A stretch of 64,000 nucleotides of DNA from DATJMJ01 sp035503915 (GTDB lineage Bacteria > Actinomycetota > Acidimicrobiia > Acidimicrobiales > Palsa-688): contig DATJSU010000022.1 of NCBI GenBank assembly GCA_035503915.1, forward strand, positions 310,001 through 374,000, in the 5' to 3' direction. This document shows positions 35,223 to 44,036 of this stretch, in pieces. A model generated the notes under the pieces. It was not told where the DNA came from. It saw only the letters and a list, made by a program, of their open reading frames with translations, and ran no database searches. The position numbers were made by a program, and so were the translations under genes. Position 1 is the first letter of the stretch, and every line of letters starts with the position of its first letter.

Positions 35223-36154
35223 AGTGCCGGTCGTGCCGGGGAAAGGCGGTAATCGAGGTCAGGCGCCACAACGCCGCTTTCTGCGCGCCCTGTTTTATCA
35301 GTTACTGCAACAACCAAGTCGAGCGTGCAATAACCGAGCACGACATGTTCGCCCACCACGAGCGCGCGCTCGTCGCGGTCTCTGGGGGCAAGGATTCCCT
35401 CGCCCTTTGGGACATCTTGGCCGGTCTCGGCTACCGGGCCGACGGCCTCTACATCGGCCTTGGAATAGAGGGTTACAGCGAGCCGTCCGGCGAGCATGCC
35501 CGGCACTACGCCCGGGAAAGAGGGGCTCACCTCATCGAAGTTGACCTCCCCTCGGGCTATGGCTACGACGTCCGCTCCGCAGCAGCGGCCGACCACAGGG
35601 CCCCTTGCTCGGCTTGCGGCCTCTCTAAACGGCACCTCTTTGACAAGGTCGCCGTTGAGGGCGGCTACGACGTGCTAGCAACGGGCCACAACCTCGACGA
35701 CGAAGCCGCTGTCCTGCTCGGCAATGTCCTCCGCTGGGACCTCGGCTACCTCGCCCGGCAGCGCCCGGCGCTGCCCGGTGGCGCCGGTTTCCCCCGCAAG
35801 GTCAAGCCCCTCGTTCGCCTGAGCGAGCGGGAGACGGCTGCGTACTGCGTGCTTCGTGGGATCGATTACCAGGTCGAGGAGTGCCCGATGGCCGCAGGCA
35901 ACCGCCACCTGGGCTACAAAGACGCCCTCAATTCCATCGAAGAACGCTCGCCGGGCACCAAAGCGGCCTTCTACAGCGGCTTCCTTGCTCGCGCGTCACA
36001 GCTTGTGGCCCATGTTGGCGACGAGGAAAGGGAACGGCTCCGCCCCTGTCCTGGTTGCGGGGCCCCAACGACGTCTGAGCTTTGCGCCTTCTGCCGTTTG
36101 GTCGAGCGCAGCGGGGGCAACGTCTCTCGCACGATAGAGGTGAAAGCATCGTGA
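35219..36154 (+). CDS. ttuA: TtuA/Ncs6-type tRNA 2-thiolation enzyme
   Basis: A 311-aa PP-loop ATPase expected to thiolate a tRNA uridine. Layout: N-terminal zinc finger (C3, C6, C22, C25), adenylation loop SGGKDS at 55-60, cysteines C130 and C133 (PCSACG) and C222 (VEECP), which match the [4Fe-4S] ligands of Thermus TtuA, and a C-terminal zinc finger (C277, C280, C289, C292). TtuA uses a ubiquitin-like carrier for sulfur; such a gene overlaps it directly upstream. In Thermus the product is s2T54, a heat-stability modification; which position is modified here is unknown. The 3' end overlaps trmI as GTGA. Confidence 0.88.
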   Translation: MKCRSCRGKAVIEVRRHNAAFCAPCFISYCNNQVERAITEHDMFAHHERALVAVSGGKDSLALWDILAGLGYRADGLYIGLGIEGYSEPSGEHARHYARERGAHLIEVDLPSGYGYDVRSAAAADHRAPCSACGLSKRHLFDKVAVEGGYDVLATGHNLDDEAAVLLGNVLRWDLGYLARQRPALPGGAGFPRKVKPLVRLSERETAAYCVLRGIDYQVEECPMAAGNRHLGYKDALNSIEERSPGTKAAFYSGFLARASQLVAHVGDEERERLRPCPGCGAPTTSELCAFCRLVERSGGNVSRTIEVKAS

Positions 36155-36969
36155 GCGAACAGTCTGGCCTGGCCAGGGGTGCCGCCGGGAAGCCGCGCCG
36201 CCCCTTCGAACCGGGCGAGAGAGCTCTCCTGTTCGACTCCAAGGGCCGTCGGTACCTCGTGGACCTTCGTAGTGGAGGCGAGTTCCACACGCATGCGGGC
36301 GTGGTGCCGCACGACATCCTGATCGGCGAGGAGGAGGGCTCGACTGTCCGCTCCAGCCGCGGCGCCAGGTACATAGCGGTGCGCCCCACACTTGCCGAAG
36401 TAATCCTCAAGATGCCCAGGGGGGCGCAGGTCATATACCCGAAAGACCTCGGGCCGTCGCTCCTCATGGCAGACATCTTCCCCGGGGCGCGGGTCCTCGA
36501 GGCTGGCCTTGGCTCGGGCGCGATGTCGATGGCGCTGCTCCGAGCGGGTGCGGAGGTTACCGGCTACGAGCTGAGGCCGGAGTTCGCCGCTCGAGCAACC
36601 CAAAACGTGGCCGCCTTCTTAGGCCAAAGCGCCCTGAGCCGCTACCACGTGGAAGTGCGCGACGTTTACGAAGGTACCGGTGAGGTCGGCCTAGACCGAG
36701 TCGTGCTCGACCTGCCCGAGCCATGGAAGGCGGTCAAGCACTCCGCTGGCGCGCTCCGCCCAGGAGGCATCATCCTTTCCTACCTGCCAACAGTCCCCCA
36801 AGTGGTGACGCTCAGGGAGGCCCTGGTGGAAGCTGGCTTTGCAATGGCAGAAACGGTGGAAGTGCTCCAGAGGGGCTGGCACATCGAAGGCCAATCTGTC
36901 CGCCCCGACCATCGCATGGTCGGGCACACAGGTTTCCTGACGGCGGCGAGGCTGTTGGCGCTCGGGTGA
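36151..36969 (+). CDS. trmI: tRNA (adenine-58-N1)-methyltransferase
   Basis: Makes m1A58 in the T-loop of tRNAs. The 272-aa protein has an N-terminal beta domain (ERALLFDSKGRRYLVDL, THAGVVPHDILIG) and a Rossmann methyltransferase domain with the SAM motif VLEAGLGSGAMSMALL and the catalytic-region LDRVVLDLPEPW. The GTG at 36151 overlaps the ttuA stop. Placing m1A58 and a 2-thiolase together is notable since both act on the T-loop if the TtuA product is s2T54. Confidence 0.93.
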   Translation: MSEQSGLARGAAGKPRRPFEPGERALLFDSKGRRYLVDLRSGGEFHTHAGVVPHDILIGEEEGSTVRSSRGARYIAVRPTLAEVILKMPRGAQVIYPKDLGPSLLMADIFPGARVLEAGLGSGAMSMALLRAGAEVTGYELRPEFAARATQNVAAFLGQSALSRYHVEVRDVYEGTGEVGLDRVVLDLPEPWKAVKHSAGALRPGGIILSYLPTVPQVVTLREALVEAGFAMAETVEVLQRGWHIEGQSVRPDHRMVGHTGFLTAARLLALG

Positions 36970-38153
36970 ACGCTTTCGACATCGGGGTCCTCATCGTCGG
37001 CGGCCTGGCGGCCCTCGGCGGCTGGCGCATGGGGTTCTTGTCGCGGGTCCTGTCGTGGTTAGGCCTCGCTGCCGGCCTCTACCTTGGGGTCCGGTTCTTG
37101 CCCAGCATCGTGAGCGCTTTCAAGGTGACCGGTTCTGTCCCTCGTGTCGCCCTGGCCATAGTGGTGCTGCTCGGCGCAGCTTTCGTGGGCCAGGGCATCG
37201 GTCTCGCGCTCGGGAGCAGGTTGCACCGGTTCTTGCCGTTCGGAGGAGCGCGGACCTTGGACCGGGCGGTTGGCTCCGGGCTCGGCATCGTCGGTGTCCT
37301 TGCCGCGGTTTGGCTCCTGGCGCCATCCCTGGCGGCGGTCCCCGGCGAGGTGTCGCAGCTCGCCACGGGTTCGGTCATCGCTCAATGGGTGACCAACGAG
37401 AGCCACTCCATTGGCCTCAATCCTCCGAACCCTCTGCAAGCGCTTCGCCGCCTCGTCGGAGGTGATGGTTTCCCGCAAGTCTTCGATCAATTTGGCCCTA
37501 GCGAGTACACCGGCAAACCCCCAGTAGACGACCCGCTCTCGCCGGGCGTGTTGACCGCGGCGGAGGCATCGACGGTCAAGGTGTACGGCCAGGCGTGTGG
37601 CTTGCTCCAGGAAGGCAGTGGTTGGACCGTGGCTCCCGACCTGGTGGTAACGAACGCTCACGTCGTCGCTGGGGAAGCAACTGGGGAAACCGACGTCCTG
37701 CTCCCAAACGGCGCCACAAAGCCGGCAAAGGTCGTGCTTTACAACCCTGACGTAGACCTAGCCCTTCTTTCGGTCCGGGGCCTTGGGGAACCTGTCCTCA
37801 AGGTGGCCACTGGGTCAGTTGGCCAAAAGGCGGCGGTCCTCGGGCACCCAAACGGCCAAGACCCGCTCGCCGTCCAACCGGCCGTGATAGCCAACCTCGT
37901 CCGCGCGGAAGGCGAGGACCTCTACGACACCCACGTCACCTACCGGTACGTTTACGTGCTCGCTGCCCAACTGGCAAAGGGGGACTCCGGGGCGCCCCTG
38001 GTCGACCCACAGGGGGAGGTCGTGGGGATCGCTTTTGCCATTGCCCCGGACCGGCCGACGACCTCCTACGCGCTGGCCACCCTGGAGCTGAAGCCGCTCC
38101 TCAACGAACCTCGTCAAAAGGCCGTGTCGACACGCGCTTGCCTCCAGGACTAA
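36966..38153 (+). CDS. MarP-like membrane serine protease
   Basis: A 395-aa protein with four N-terminal membrane helices of CvpA/colicin-V type (~5-135) and a periplasmic trypsin-like domain. The catalytic triad reads H232 (VVTNAHVV), D264 (DVDLALL) and S341 (KGDSGAPL). C211 and C392 are placed like the disulfide pair of mycobacterial MarP, a protease needed for acid resistance. GTGA overlap with trmI. Together with the sedolisin this fits life at low pH, though that is inference. Confidence 0.9.
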   Translation: MNAFDIGVLIVGGLAALGGWRMGFLSRVLSWLGLAAGLYLGVRFLPSIVSAFKVTGSVPRVALAIVVLLGAAFVGQGIGLALGSRLHRFLPFGGARTLDRAVGSGLGIVGVLAAVWLLAPSLAAVPGEVSQLATGSVIAQWVTNESHSIGLNPPNPLQALRRLVGGDGFPQVFDQFGPSEYTGKPPVDDPLSPGVLTAAEASTVKVYGQACGLLQEGSGWTVAPDLVVTNAHVVAGEATGETDVLLPNGATKPAKVVLYNPDVDLALLSVRGLGEPVLKVATGSVGQKAAVLGHPNGQDPLAVQPAVIANLVRAEGEDLYDTHVTYRYVYVLAAQLAKGDSGAPLVDPQGEVVGIAFAIAPDRPTTSYALATLELKPLLNEPRQKAVSTRACLQD

Positions 38154-38210
38154 GGCCACGGCGCGAAGCCGCTTTTGGCCAGCAGGGCCAAGCGAGGGGA
38201 AGGAGCTGGC

Positions 38211-38444
38211 CTACTCCTCAATAAAGATGCATTCGCCCGGGCACTCTTCAGCGGCTTCCCGGGTTGCATCCTCCATGTCTTCAGGGACAAGGGCCAAGCC
38301 CGCGTGCCCGGCGGGGTCATTGAAGATCTTGTCGCCCTCTTTGACATAGGACAGGCCGTCGTCGAGCAAGGTGAAAACGGCGGGCGCGATCTCCTCGCAC
38401 AACCCGTCACCGGTACAGAGATCCTGGTCTATCCAGACCTTCAT
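38211..38444 (-). CDS. Small ferredoxin, [3Fe-4S] type
   Basis: A 77-aa acidic ferredoxin. Cysteines occur as CTGDGLC (C10 and C16) near the N-terminus and ECPGEC (C68 and C72) near the C-terminus. The C-x5-C ... C-P arrangement is that of [3Fe-4S] ferredoxins that feed cytochromes P450 in actinobacteria. No P450 or reductase gene is adjacent, so the partner is unknown. The ATG has a GGGAG ribosome-binding site 6 nt upstream. It lies between convergent marP and the divergent mpa promoter. Confidence 0.9.
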   Translation of the reverse strand: MKVWIDQDLCTGDGLCEEIAPAVFTLLDDGLSYVKEGDKIFNDPAGHAGLALVPEDMEDATREAAEECPGECIFIEE

Positions 38445-38604
38445 TGCGCTCCCGCTTTGTATTGGGTGACCCGGACTGCACTAATCCTGCACCCCACGGT
38501 ACCGGCGCCAACAGGTAAGTGTCAATGATGGCCGCGATGCCCAGCTCGCCCGCATGGCCAGCAGGCACGAAGAGCCATGCTCCAGCATCGCCCACGTGGC
38601 GCTG

Positions 38605-38610
38605 TATCGT
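38605..38610 (+). promoter_or_regulatory. Candidate -10 element for mpa
   Basis: TATCGT about 80 bp before the mpa ATG; the same hexamer directly precedes dop. This transcript would carry a leader with a proper ribosome-binding site. Confidence 0.35.
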
Positions 38611-38691
38611 TCCTATTGGTCTGGCGCTTGGCCAAAATCGGGTTGACCTGGTCGGCGCTAGGTCGGTTCGTCGAGGCAGGAGGTGGTCCGC

Positions 38692-40473
38692 ATGGCCGAG
38701 GAGCAGGCTTCCCGTGGCGGCGGGGAGGACCGGGAGGTGGATGAGCTACGCGCACAAGCCCGGTCACTGGAAGACCAGGTGGCCGCGCTCGAGGAAGAGG
38801 TGGCAACGTTACGCCGGCGCTTGGCGGACGCACCCAAGCGCGTGCGGACCCTGGAGGAGCGGCTCCTCGAGACCAAGGGCCAGCTTCAGCAGGCACTCTC
38901 GCAGAACGAACGGTTGACCTACACGCTCCGCGAGGCGCGTGAGCACATTGCCTCCCTGCGGGAGGAGGTGGACAAGCTCACCCAGCCGCCTTCGGCTTAC
39001 GGGACCTTCCTTAACCTGAACGATGACGGCACGGCGGACGTCTTCTCCGGCGGCCGGAAGATGCGCGTGTCGTTGCACCCGGCGCTCGAGGCGTCAGAGC
39101 TCCACCGTGGCCACGAGGTCGTTCTCAACGAGTCGCTCAATGTAGTCATGGCCCGCGGCAACGACCTGTCGGGGGACGTCGTGACCCTGAAGGAAGTGCT
39201 CGATGACAAGCACCGAGCCATCGTCGTCGCCCGCGCGGACGAGGAGCGAGTGGTCGAGCTCGCCGAGAGCCTCGTCGATGAGAGGCTTCGCGCTGGGGAC
39301 ACGCTCCTGATGGACGCCCGCTCGGGGTTGCTCCTCGAAAAGCTGCCTCGTCCCGAGGTCGAAGACCTGGTCCTCGAAGAGGTGCCGGACATCTCCTACG
39401 AAGATGTTGGCGGGCTCGATTCTCAGATCGAGCAGATAACCGACGCCGTCGAGCTGCCTTTCCTCCACCGCGCGCTCTTTGCCGAGCACAAGCTCCCCGC
39501 TCCCAAGGGTGTCCTCTTGTACGGCCCGCCGGGTTGCGGTAAGACCCTGATCGCAAAGGCAGTAGCAAACTCACTGGCCAAAAAAGTTGCCGAGACCTCG
39601 GGTGACGGTGCGGCCCGGAGCTACTTCTTGAACATCAAAGGCCCCGAGCTCCTCAACAAGTACGTGGGCGAGACCGAGCGCCAGATCCGCCTGGTCTTTC
39701 AGCGGGCCAGGGAAAAGAGCGAGGAGGGCGTCCCTGTCATCGTCTTCTTCGACGAGATGGACTCCCTGTTCCGTACGCGTGGGAGCGGCATCTCCTCGGA
39801 CGTCGAGTCGACGATCGTCCCTCAGCTGCTTGCTGAAATCGACGGGGTGGAGTCTTTGAAAAACGTCATCGTGATCGGCGCCTCCAACCGCGAGGACCTG
39901 ATCGACCCGGCGATCCTTCGCCCAGGGCGCCTTGACGTGAAGATCAAGATCGAGCGCCCGGACGAAACGGCGGCGGCGCAGATCTTCTCCCGCTACCTGA
40001 CCTCCGACCTTCCCCTGGACGAGGAGGAAGTGCGCGCCATGGGCGGCGGGGACAAGGACAAGTCGGTCCGTTTGATGATCGAGCGGACCGTCGAAGAGAT
40101 GTACCGCGACGACGAGGCCAACCAGTTCCTCGAGGTCACCTACCAGAACGGTGACAAAGAGGTGATGTTTTACAAGGATTTCGCCTCGGGGGCAATGATC
40201 GAGAACATCGTCCGCCGGGCCAAGAAGCTTGCCATAAAGCGCCGGATCGCCGGTGAGGGCAGGGGCATCCGCACCCAGGACATGATCGACTCCATCAAGC
40301 AGGAGTACAAAGAGCACGAAGACCTTCCCAACACGACCAACCCCGACGACTGGGCAAAGATCTCGGGCAAGAAGGGCGAGCGCATCGTCTACATCCGCAC
40401 GATCACAGCGCAGGGCGACCAGACAAAGGGCGGCCGTTCGATCGAAAGAGTCGCGACCGGCCAGTACCTATGA
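38692..40473 (+). CDS. mpa: Proteasome-activating AAA ATPase (Mpa/ARC)
   Basis: The hexameric unfoldase that recognises Pup and feeds substrates to the 20S core. The 593-aa chain shows an N-terminal coiled coil (~15-100, ELRAQARSLEDQVAALEEEV onward) that binds Pup, tandem OB domains (~105-245), and a AAA module with Walker A GPPGCGKT (278-285) and Walker B VIVFFDEMD (349-357). It ends in GQYL, whose penultimate tyrosine is the docking residue for the core. AGGAGGT lies 7 nt before the ATG. Confidence 0.96.
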   Translation: MAEEQASRGGGEDREVDELRAQARSLEDQVAALEEEVATLRRRLADAPKRVRTLEERLLETKGQLQQALSQNERLTYTLREAREHIASLREEVDKLTQPPSAYGTFLNLNDDGTADVFSGGRKMRVSLHPALEASELHRGHEVVLNESLNVVMARGNDLSGDVVTLKEVLDDKHRAIVVARADEERVVELAESLVDERLRAGDTLLMDARSGLLLEKLPRPEVEDLVLEEVPDISYEDVGGLDSQIEQITDAVELPFLHRALFAEHKLPAPKGVLLYGPPGCGKTLIAKAVANSLAKKVAETSGDGAARSYFLNIKGPELLNKYVGETERQIRLVFQRAREKSEEGVPVIVFFDEMDSLFRTRGSGISSDVESTIVPQLLAEIDGVESLKNVIVIGASNREDLIDPAILRPGRLDVKIKIERPDETAAAQIFSRYLTSDLPLDEEEVRAMGGGDKDKSVRLMIERTVEEMYRDDEANQFLEVTYQNGDKEVMFYKDFASGAMIENIVRRAKKLAIKRRIAGEGRGIRTQDMIDSIKQEYKEHEDLPNTTNPDDWAKISGKKGERIVYIRTITAQGDQTKGGRSIERVATGQYL

Positions 40474-40502
40474 AGCACCTGCCAGTAGCCTCAGTTCCCT
40501 GT

Positions 40503-40546
40503 GGTCGGCCAAGTCGTAAAGGTCGGCCAAGTCGTAAAGGTCGGCC
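40503..40546. repeat. 18-bp tandem repeat between mpa and flavodoxin genes
   Basis: Two exact copies of GGTCGGCCAAGTCGTAAA (40503-40520, 40521-40538) and a partial third copy. The repeat lies in the convergent gap and probably arose by slippage. Confidence 0.8.
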
Positions 40547-40563
40547 GGCCTCAGGGAGGCTGC

Positions 40564-41085
40564 TCAGGGGAGGCTAGCTGCGATCCCTTTGGCCCAGTGG
40601 TCGATGTCGTCCCAATCGCGGAAATCGCCGGCCGGCATGGCAGCCCGCAAAGGTGGCAACTTTCTCAGCGCGCGCTGGAACGGCTTGAGCTTGTTTGGAT
40701 CGAGTGCCCCGAAGAAGACCCTGTGGTCCCGCGGGTGGACAGTCGTTGCACACTGGGCAGCATCTTTGGGCGCAGAGCTCTTCCGCAGGTCTCGCCCCTT
40801 GGAGTCGGTGGCCTTGCTGCCGAGCGGGCCTGAGCTGAACAGCCACAGTGGACGGTCCGACAGCAATGCCTTGTTGGCGTCGACGAACGCGGCAGCCTCG
40901 GGGCGCCAGCGCCCCATGTACACCGCGCTCCCGACGACGAACGCGTCATAGCCAGAGAGGTCAGCGTTCCCCGGCAGCACCTCCACGTCCACGGCGTGGC
41001 CTTGTGCGGCGAGGCTTTTTGCCACGCGTTCTGCGATCCCCTGGGTGGCACCATGGCGGCTCGCGTACGCGACGAGGACCTTCAT
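40564..41085 (-). CDS. Flavodoxin domain protein (HemG-like)
   Basis: A 173-aa flavodoxin-fold protein. The FMN phosphate loop is YASRHGATQGIAE at the N-terminus, and FVVGSAVYMGRWRPEAAAFV and FSSGPLGSKATDS mark the second and third FMN contacts. It resembles the flavodoxin-like proteins annotated as menaquinone-dependent protoporphyrinogen oxidase (HemG) in actinobacteria; whether it oxidises protoporphyrinogen here cannot be told. GGGAGG ribosome-binding site 8 nt before the ATG. It lies between mpa and dop on the opposite strand and is probably unrelated to the proteasome. Confidence 0.85.
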   Translation of the reverse strand: MKVLVAYASRHGATQGIAERVAKSLAAQGHAVDVEVLPGNADLSGYDAFVVGSAVYMGRWRPEAAAFVDANKALLSDRPLWLFSSGPLGSKATDSKGRDLRKSSAPKDAAQCATTVHPRDHRVFFGALDPNKLKPFQRALRKLPPLRAAMPAGDFRDWDDIDHWAKGIAASLP

Positions 41086-41309
41086 TTTGATCGCCTCCCA
41101 CGCCCAACATGGCGCGCGCCGCGGGGAAGTTACTAGAGGCCAAAGTCCTCCTTCTGCTCCGTGCCCGGGCGGTCTTCGGGCTGCCTTCGGGGTTGCCTTG
41201 GGGCCCCTGCGAGCTCTCGGCGGCCTCGGCCGGCACGTCGCGCGGGCTCCTCGAGAGCCTTGCTGCCAGGTCCGATACTCAAGGCGGCCCTTTGCGGGAC
41301 TTCTGGAGG

Positions 41310-41315
41310 TATCGT
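41310..41315 (+). promoter_or_regulatory. -10 element for dop
   Basis: TATCGT ends 6 nt before the in-frame GTG at 41322; leaderless arrangement that also settles the dop start. Confidence 0.5.
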
Positions 41316-41321
41316 CAGCGC

Positions 41322-42815
41322 GTGGCCATTGTGAAGGTGCTCGGGATGGAGACCGAGTACGGCATCATTGTGCGAGGAGGCGGGGAACCAAACCCCATCG
41401 CCGCCTCGTCCGCGCTGATCAATGCCTATGTCTCCTCGCTCGCGCGGCGGATCGAGTGGGACTTCCAGGACGAGTCCCCGGCGCGAGATGCCCGCGGGTT
41501 CGTGAGGGACACCCAGATGGCTCCCGAAGTCGAGACTCACCTCGTTAACGCCGTGCTGACCAACGGGGCCCGCTACTACGTGGACCATGCGCACCCGGAG
41601 TTCTCCGGCCCGGAGTGCTCCAACGTCCGGGAAGCGGTCCTCTACGACAAGGCTGGCGAGGCGATCTTGGCCCGGTCCGTCGAGGCTGCGGCCCGTTTGC
41701 TCCCGCCCGGCCAGCACATAAGCGTCTACAAGAACAACTCGGACGGTAAGGGCAACTCTTACGGCTCCCACGAGAACTACCTGGTGGACCGTTCTGTGCC
41801 GTTTTCCCGGATCGTGCAGGTCGTCACTCCTCACTTCGTGACCAGGCAGATCTATACGGGCGCAGGAAAAGTCGGCGCTGAGGCGCCCGGTGCGGAGGAC
41901 GTCGACTTCCAGATCACCCAACGCGCGGACTTTTTCGAAGAAGAGGTCGGGCTCGAGACCACGTTGAAACGGCCGATCGTCAACACACGAGACGAGCCAC
42001 ATTGCGACGCGCAAAAGTACAGGCGGCTGCACGTGATCTTGGGTGACGCCAACCTCTCGGAGATAGCAGACTTCTTGAAAGTCGGTACAACCGCATTGGT
42101 CCTCGCGATGATCGAAGACGACTGGTTCGCGAAGCAGGCCCGCGACTACACGCTTGCGGTGCCGGTGCGCTCGATGAGAAGGGTCTCCTACGACCTGGCG
42201 CTTTCGGAGCCCTTGCCCCTTGCGAACGGGCGCCAGATGACCGCTCTCGAGGTCCAATGGGAACACCTTGACATGGCGCGGAAGTACTCCGAGGACGTGG
42301 GGCTGGGCGCGGTGGGTGGCGAAGATGTTGGCAAGGAGATCCTCCGGCGTTGGGAAGAAGTCCTTGCGGGCCTTGAAGCAGACCCGATGAGCTTGTCCAA
42401 TAGATTGGACTGGGTGGCGAAGTACCGGATGGTCAGCGGTTATCGCGAGCGGCACGGGCTCAGGTGGAAAGATCCCAAACTTCTCGCCATGGACCTGCAG
42501 TACCACGACGTACAGCCTGAGCGCTCGCTTTACGCACGTGCCGGCATGGAGCGGCTGCTGCGGCCCGAGGACGTAGAGCGAGCGATGTCTGAACCACCTA
42601 CGACCACTCGGGCATATTTCCGGGGCAAGTGCTTGCAGCGCTGGCCCCAAGCGATCGCCGCCGCCAACTGGGACTCGTTAGTTTTTGACCTCGGGAACGA
42701 CCCGTTGCGAAGGGTCCCGATGATGGAGCCGCTCAGAGGTACAGCGGCTCATGTCGATCAATTACTGGTACGGTGCAACACTCCGGCAGAGCTGCTGGAG
42801 CAACTGGGCTCTTGA
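41322..42815 (+). CDS. dop: Deamidase/depupylase of Pup
   Basis: Converts the C-terminal Gln of Pup to Glu and removes Pup from proteins. The 497-aa enzyme is glutamine-synthetase-like: it starts VLGMETEYGI (ATP-site Glu), and YYVDHAHPEFSGPECSN holds the catalytic aspartate. The segment RIEWDFQDESPARDARGF is the Dop-specific loop that separates it from PafA. The GTG at 41322 gives the usual N-terminus; the open frame extends upstream to 41109 but that part is not Dop-like. Followed by pup 15 bp later. Confidence 0.95.
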   Translation: MAIVKVLGMETEYGIIVRGGGEPNPIAASSALINAYVSSLARRIEWDFQDESPARDARGFVRDTQMAPEVETHLVNAVLTNGARYYVDHAHPEFSGPECSNVREAVLYDKAGEAILARSVEAAARLLPPGQHISVYKNNSDGKGNSYGSHENYLVDRSVPFSRIVQVVTPHFVTRQIYTGAGKVGAEAPGAEDVDFQITQRADFFEEEVGLETTLKRPIVNTRDEPHCDAQKYRRLHVILGDANLSEIADFLKVGTTALVLAMIEDDWFAKQARDYTLAVPVRSMRRVSYDLALSEPLPLANGRQMTALEVQWEHLDMARKYSEDVGLGAVGGEDVGKEILRRWEEVLAGLEADPMSLSNRLDWVAKYRMVSGYRERHGLRWKDPKLLAMDLQYHDVQPERSLYARAGMERLLRPEDVERAMSEPPTTTRAYFRGKCLQRWPQAIAAANWDSLVFDLGNDPLRRVPMMEPLRGTAAHVDQLLVRCNTPAELLEQLGS

Positions 42816-42830
42816 GGAGGGACCGAACCC

Positions 42831-43028
42831 ATGGCTGAAAGAGAGCAGATCAAGAAGCAAGCGCCTTCGCGTTCGGAGCCGGAGCAGGTCGAAGAAGTGC
42901 CCGCCGCGTCCAAGCGAGGCGAGGAACTGAAGGCCGAACTGGACGACCTCTTGGACGAGATCGACGAGGTGCTCGAAGACAACGCCGAAGAATTCGTAAA
43001 GTCCTACGTCCAAAAAGGTGGCCAGTAG
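42831..43028 (+). CDS. pup: Prokaryotic ubiquitin-like protein Pup
   Basis: The 65-aa disordered tag that marks proteins for the proteasome. The C-terminal half is acidic and helical (GEELKAELDDLLDEIDEVL) for binding the Mpa coiled coil, and it ends in VQKGGQ. The final Gln means Dop must deamidate it before PafA can attach it. GAGGAGG ribosome-binding site upstream of the ATG. Confidence 0.97.
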   Translation: MAEREQIKKQAPSRSEPEQVEEVPAASKRGEELKAELDDLLDEIDEVLEDNAEEFVKSYVQKGGQ

Positions 43029-43100
43029 GGCAGGGGTCGGGAGGCGCAACCCCGGCCCAAGCAGGGTACTCGCGCTAGCCGCTAGGGTCAGTGTGCACCT

Positions 43101-44036
43101 ATGACCCTGCCCATGTTCCCCCCGGGCGACGCGCCGGGCCCGGACTTCGCCGAGGTGCTCCGCCGCACAAGGCTTTCGCCGTTCGGGTGCGGAGGGGCTC
43201 TCTTCGGAGCGTCGGTCGCTGGCCCACCATCTCCCGGGCACTTCACAACCGGTGCCGTCTCAGAGCCCGTCCGGGGGCTCGGGCGGCCCGACATGCAAAT
43301 CCCTCACGCAACGACGATCTGCGCGGTCCGCTACAGCGAGGGAGTCATCATGGCCGGCGACAGGCGCGCCACAGCTGGCTCCGCCATCGCTCACCGGACC
43401 TTGGAAAAAGTCCATCCCGCCGACACGCATAGCGGGGTCGCCATCGCAGGTGCCGCCGGCACGGCCTTGGAAATGGTGCGCCTTTTCCAGCTCCAGCTCG
43501 AGCACTACGAAAAGGTCGAGGGCCAAGCCCTCAGCCTGGAAGGAAAGGCCAACCAGCTCTCCCAGATGGTGCGCTCCAACCTCGCGATGGCGATGCAGGG
43601 CTTCGTGGTCGTGCCGCTTTTCGCCGGCTACGACCTGCGGAGGAGCCGTGGCCGCATCTACACCTACGATTTCACCGGCGGGCGTTACGAGGAGACCGAC
43701 TACCACGCCGACGGCTCGGGCGGCCGGGACGCTCGCACCACGATCAAGCTCGGTTTTCGGGAAGACATGAGCCGTGAAGAGGGTGTAGAGCTCTGCGTGC
43801 GCGCGCTCTGGCAAGCGGCCGACGAAGACTCGGCCACGGGCGGCCCTGACGCCGTACGGGGCATCTACCCGACCGTGGCGACTATCACGGCCGCTGGCTT
43901 CGCTCGTGTGCCAGAAGAAGAGGTGGCGAGCGCCTTCGAGCGTGTCATCGGCACCTTGAGCAGTGCAGAGGTCAACCGGGTGCGCAGTGCCGGCACTGGC
44001 GAGGCGGCGTCTAGCCGAAAGGGCAAACGCCCATGA
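43101..44036 (+). CDS. prcB: Proteasome beta subunit
   Basis: Catalytic ring subunit of the 20S core. A propeptide of about 70 residues precedes the N-terminal nucleophile Thr71 (PHATTICAV), after which the fold continues with GVIMAGDRRATAG and the lysine position. Most PrcB proteins have Gly just before the nucleophile; here it is Ala, a mild change. A TANNNT (TAGGGT, 43083-43088) is 12 nt before the ATG, so prcBA may have its own promoter. The stop overlaps prcA as ATGA. Confidence 0.95.
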   Translation: MTLPMFPPGDAPGPDFAEVLRRTRLSPFGCGGALFGASVAGPPSPGHFTTGAVSEPVRGLGRPDMQIPHATTICAVRYSEGVIMAGDRRATAGSAIAHRTLEKVHPADTHSGVAIAGAAGTALEMVRLFQLQLEHYEKVEGQALSLEGKANQLSQMVRSNLAMAMQGFVVVPLFAGYDLRRSRGRIYTYDFTGGRYEETDYHADGSGGRDARTTIKLGFREDMSREEGVELCVRALWQAADEDSATGGPDAVRGIYPTVATITAAGFARVPEEEVASAFERVIGTLSSAEVNRVRSAGTGEAASSRKGKRP

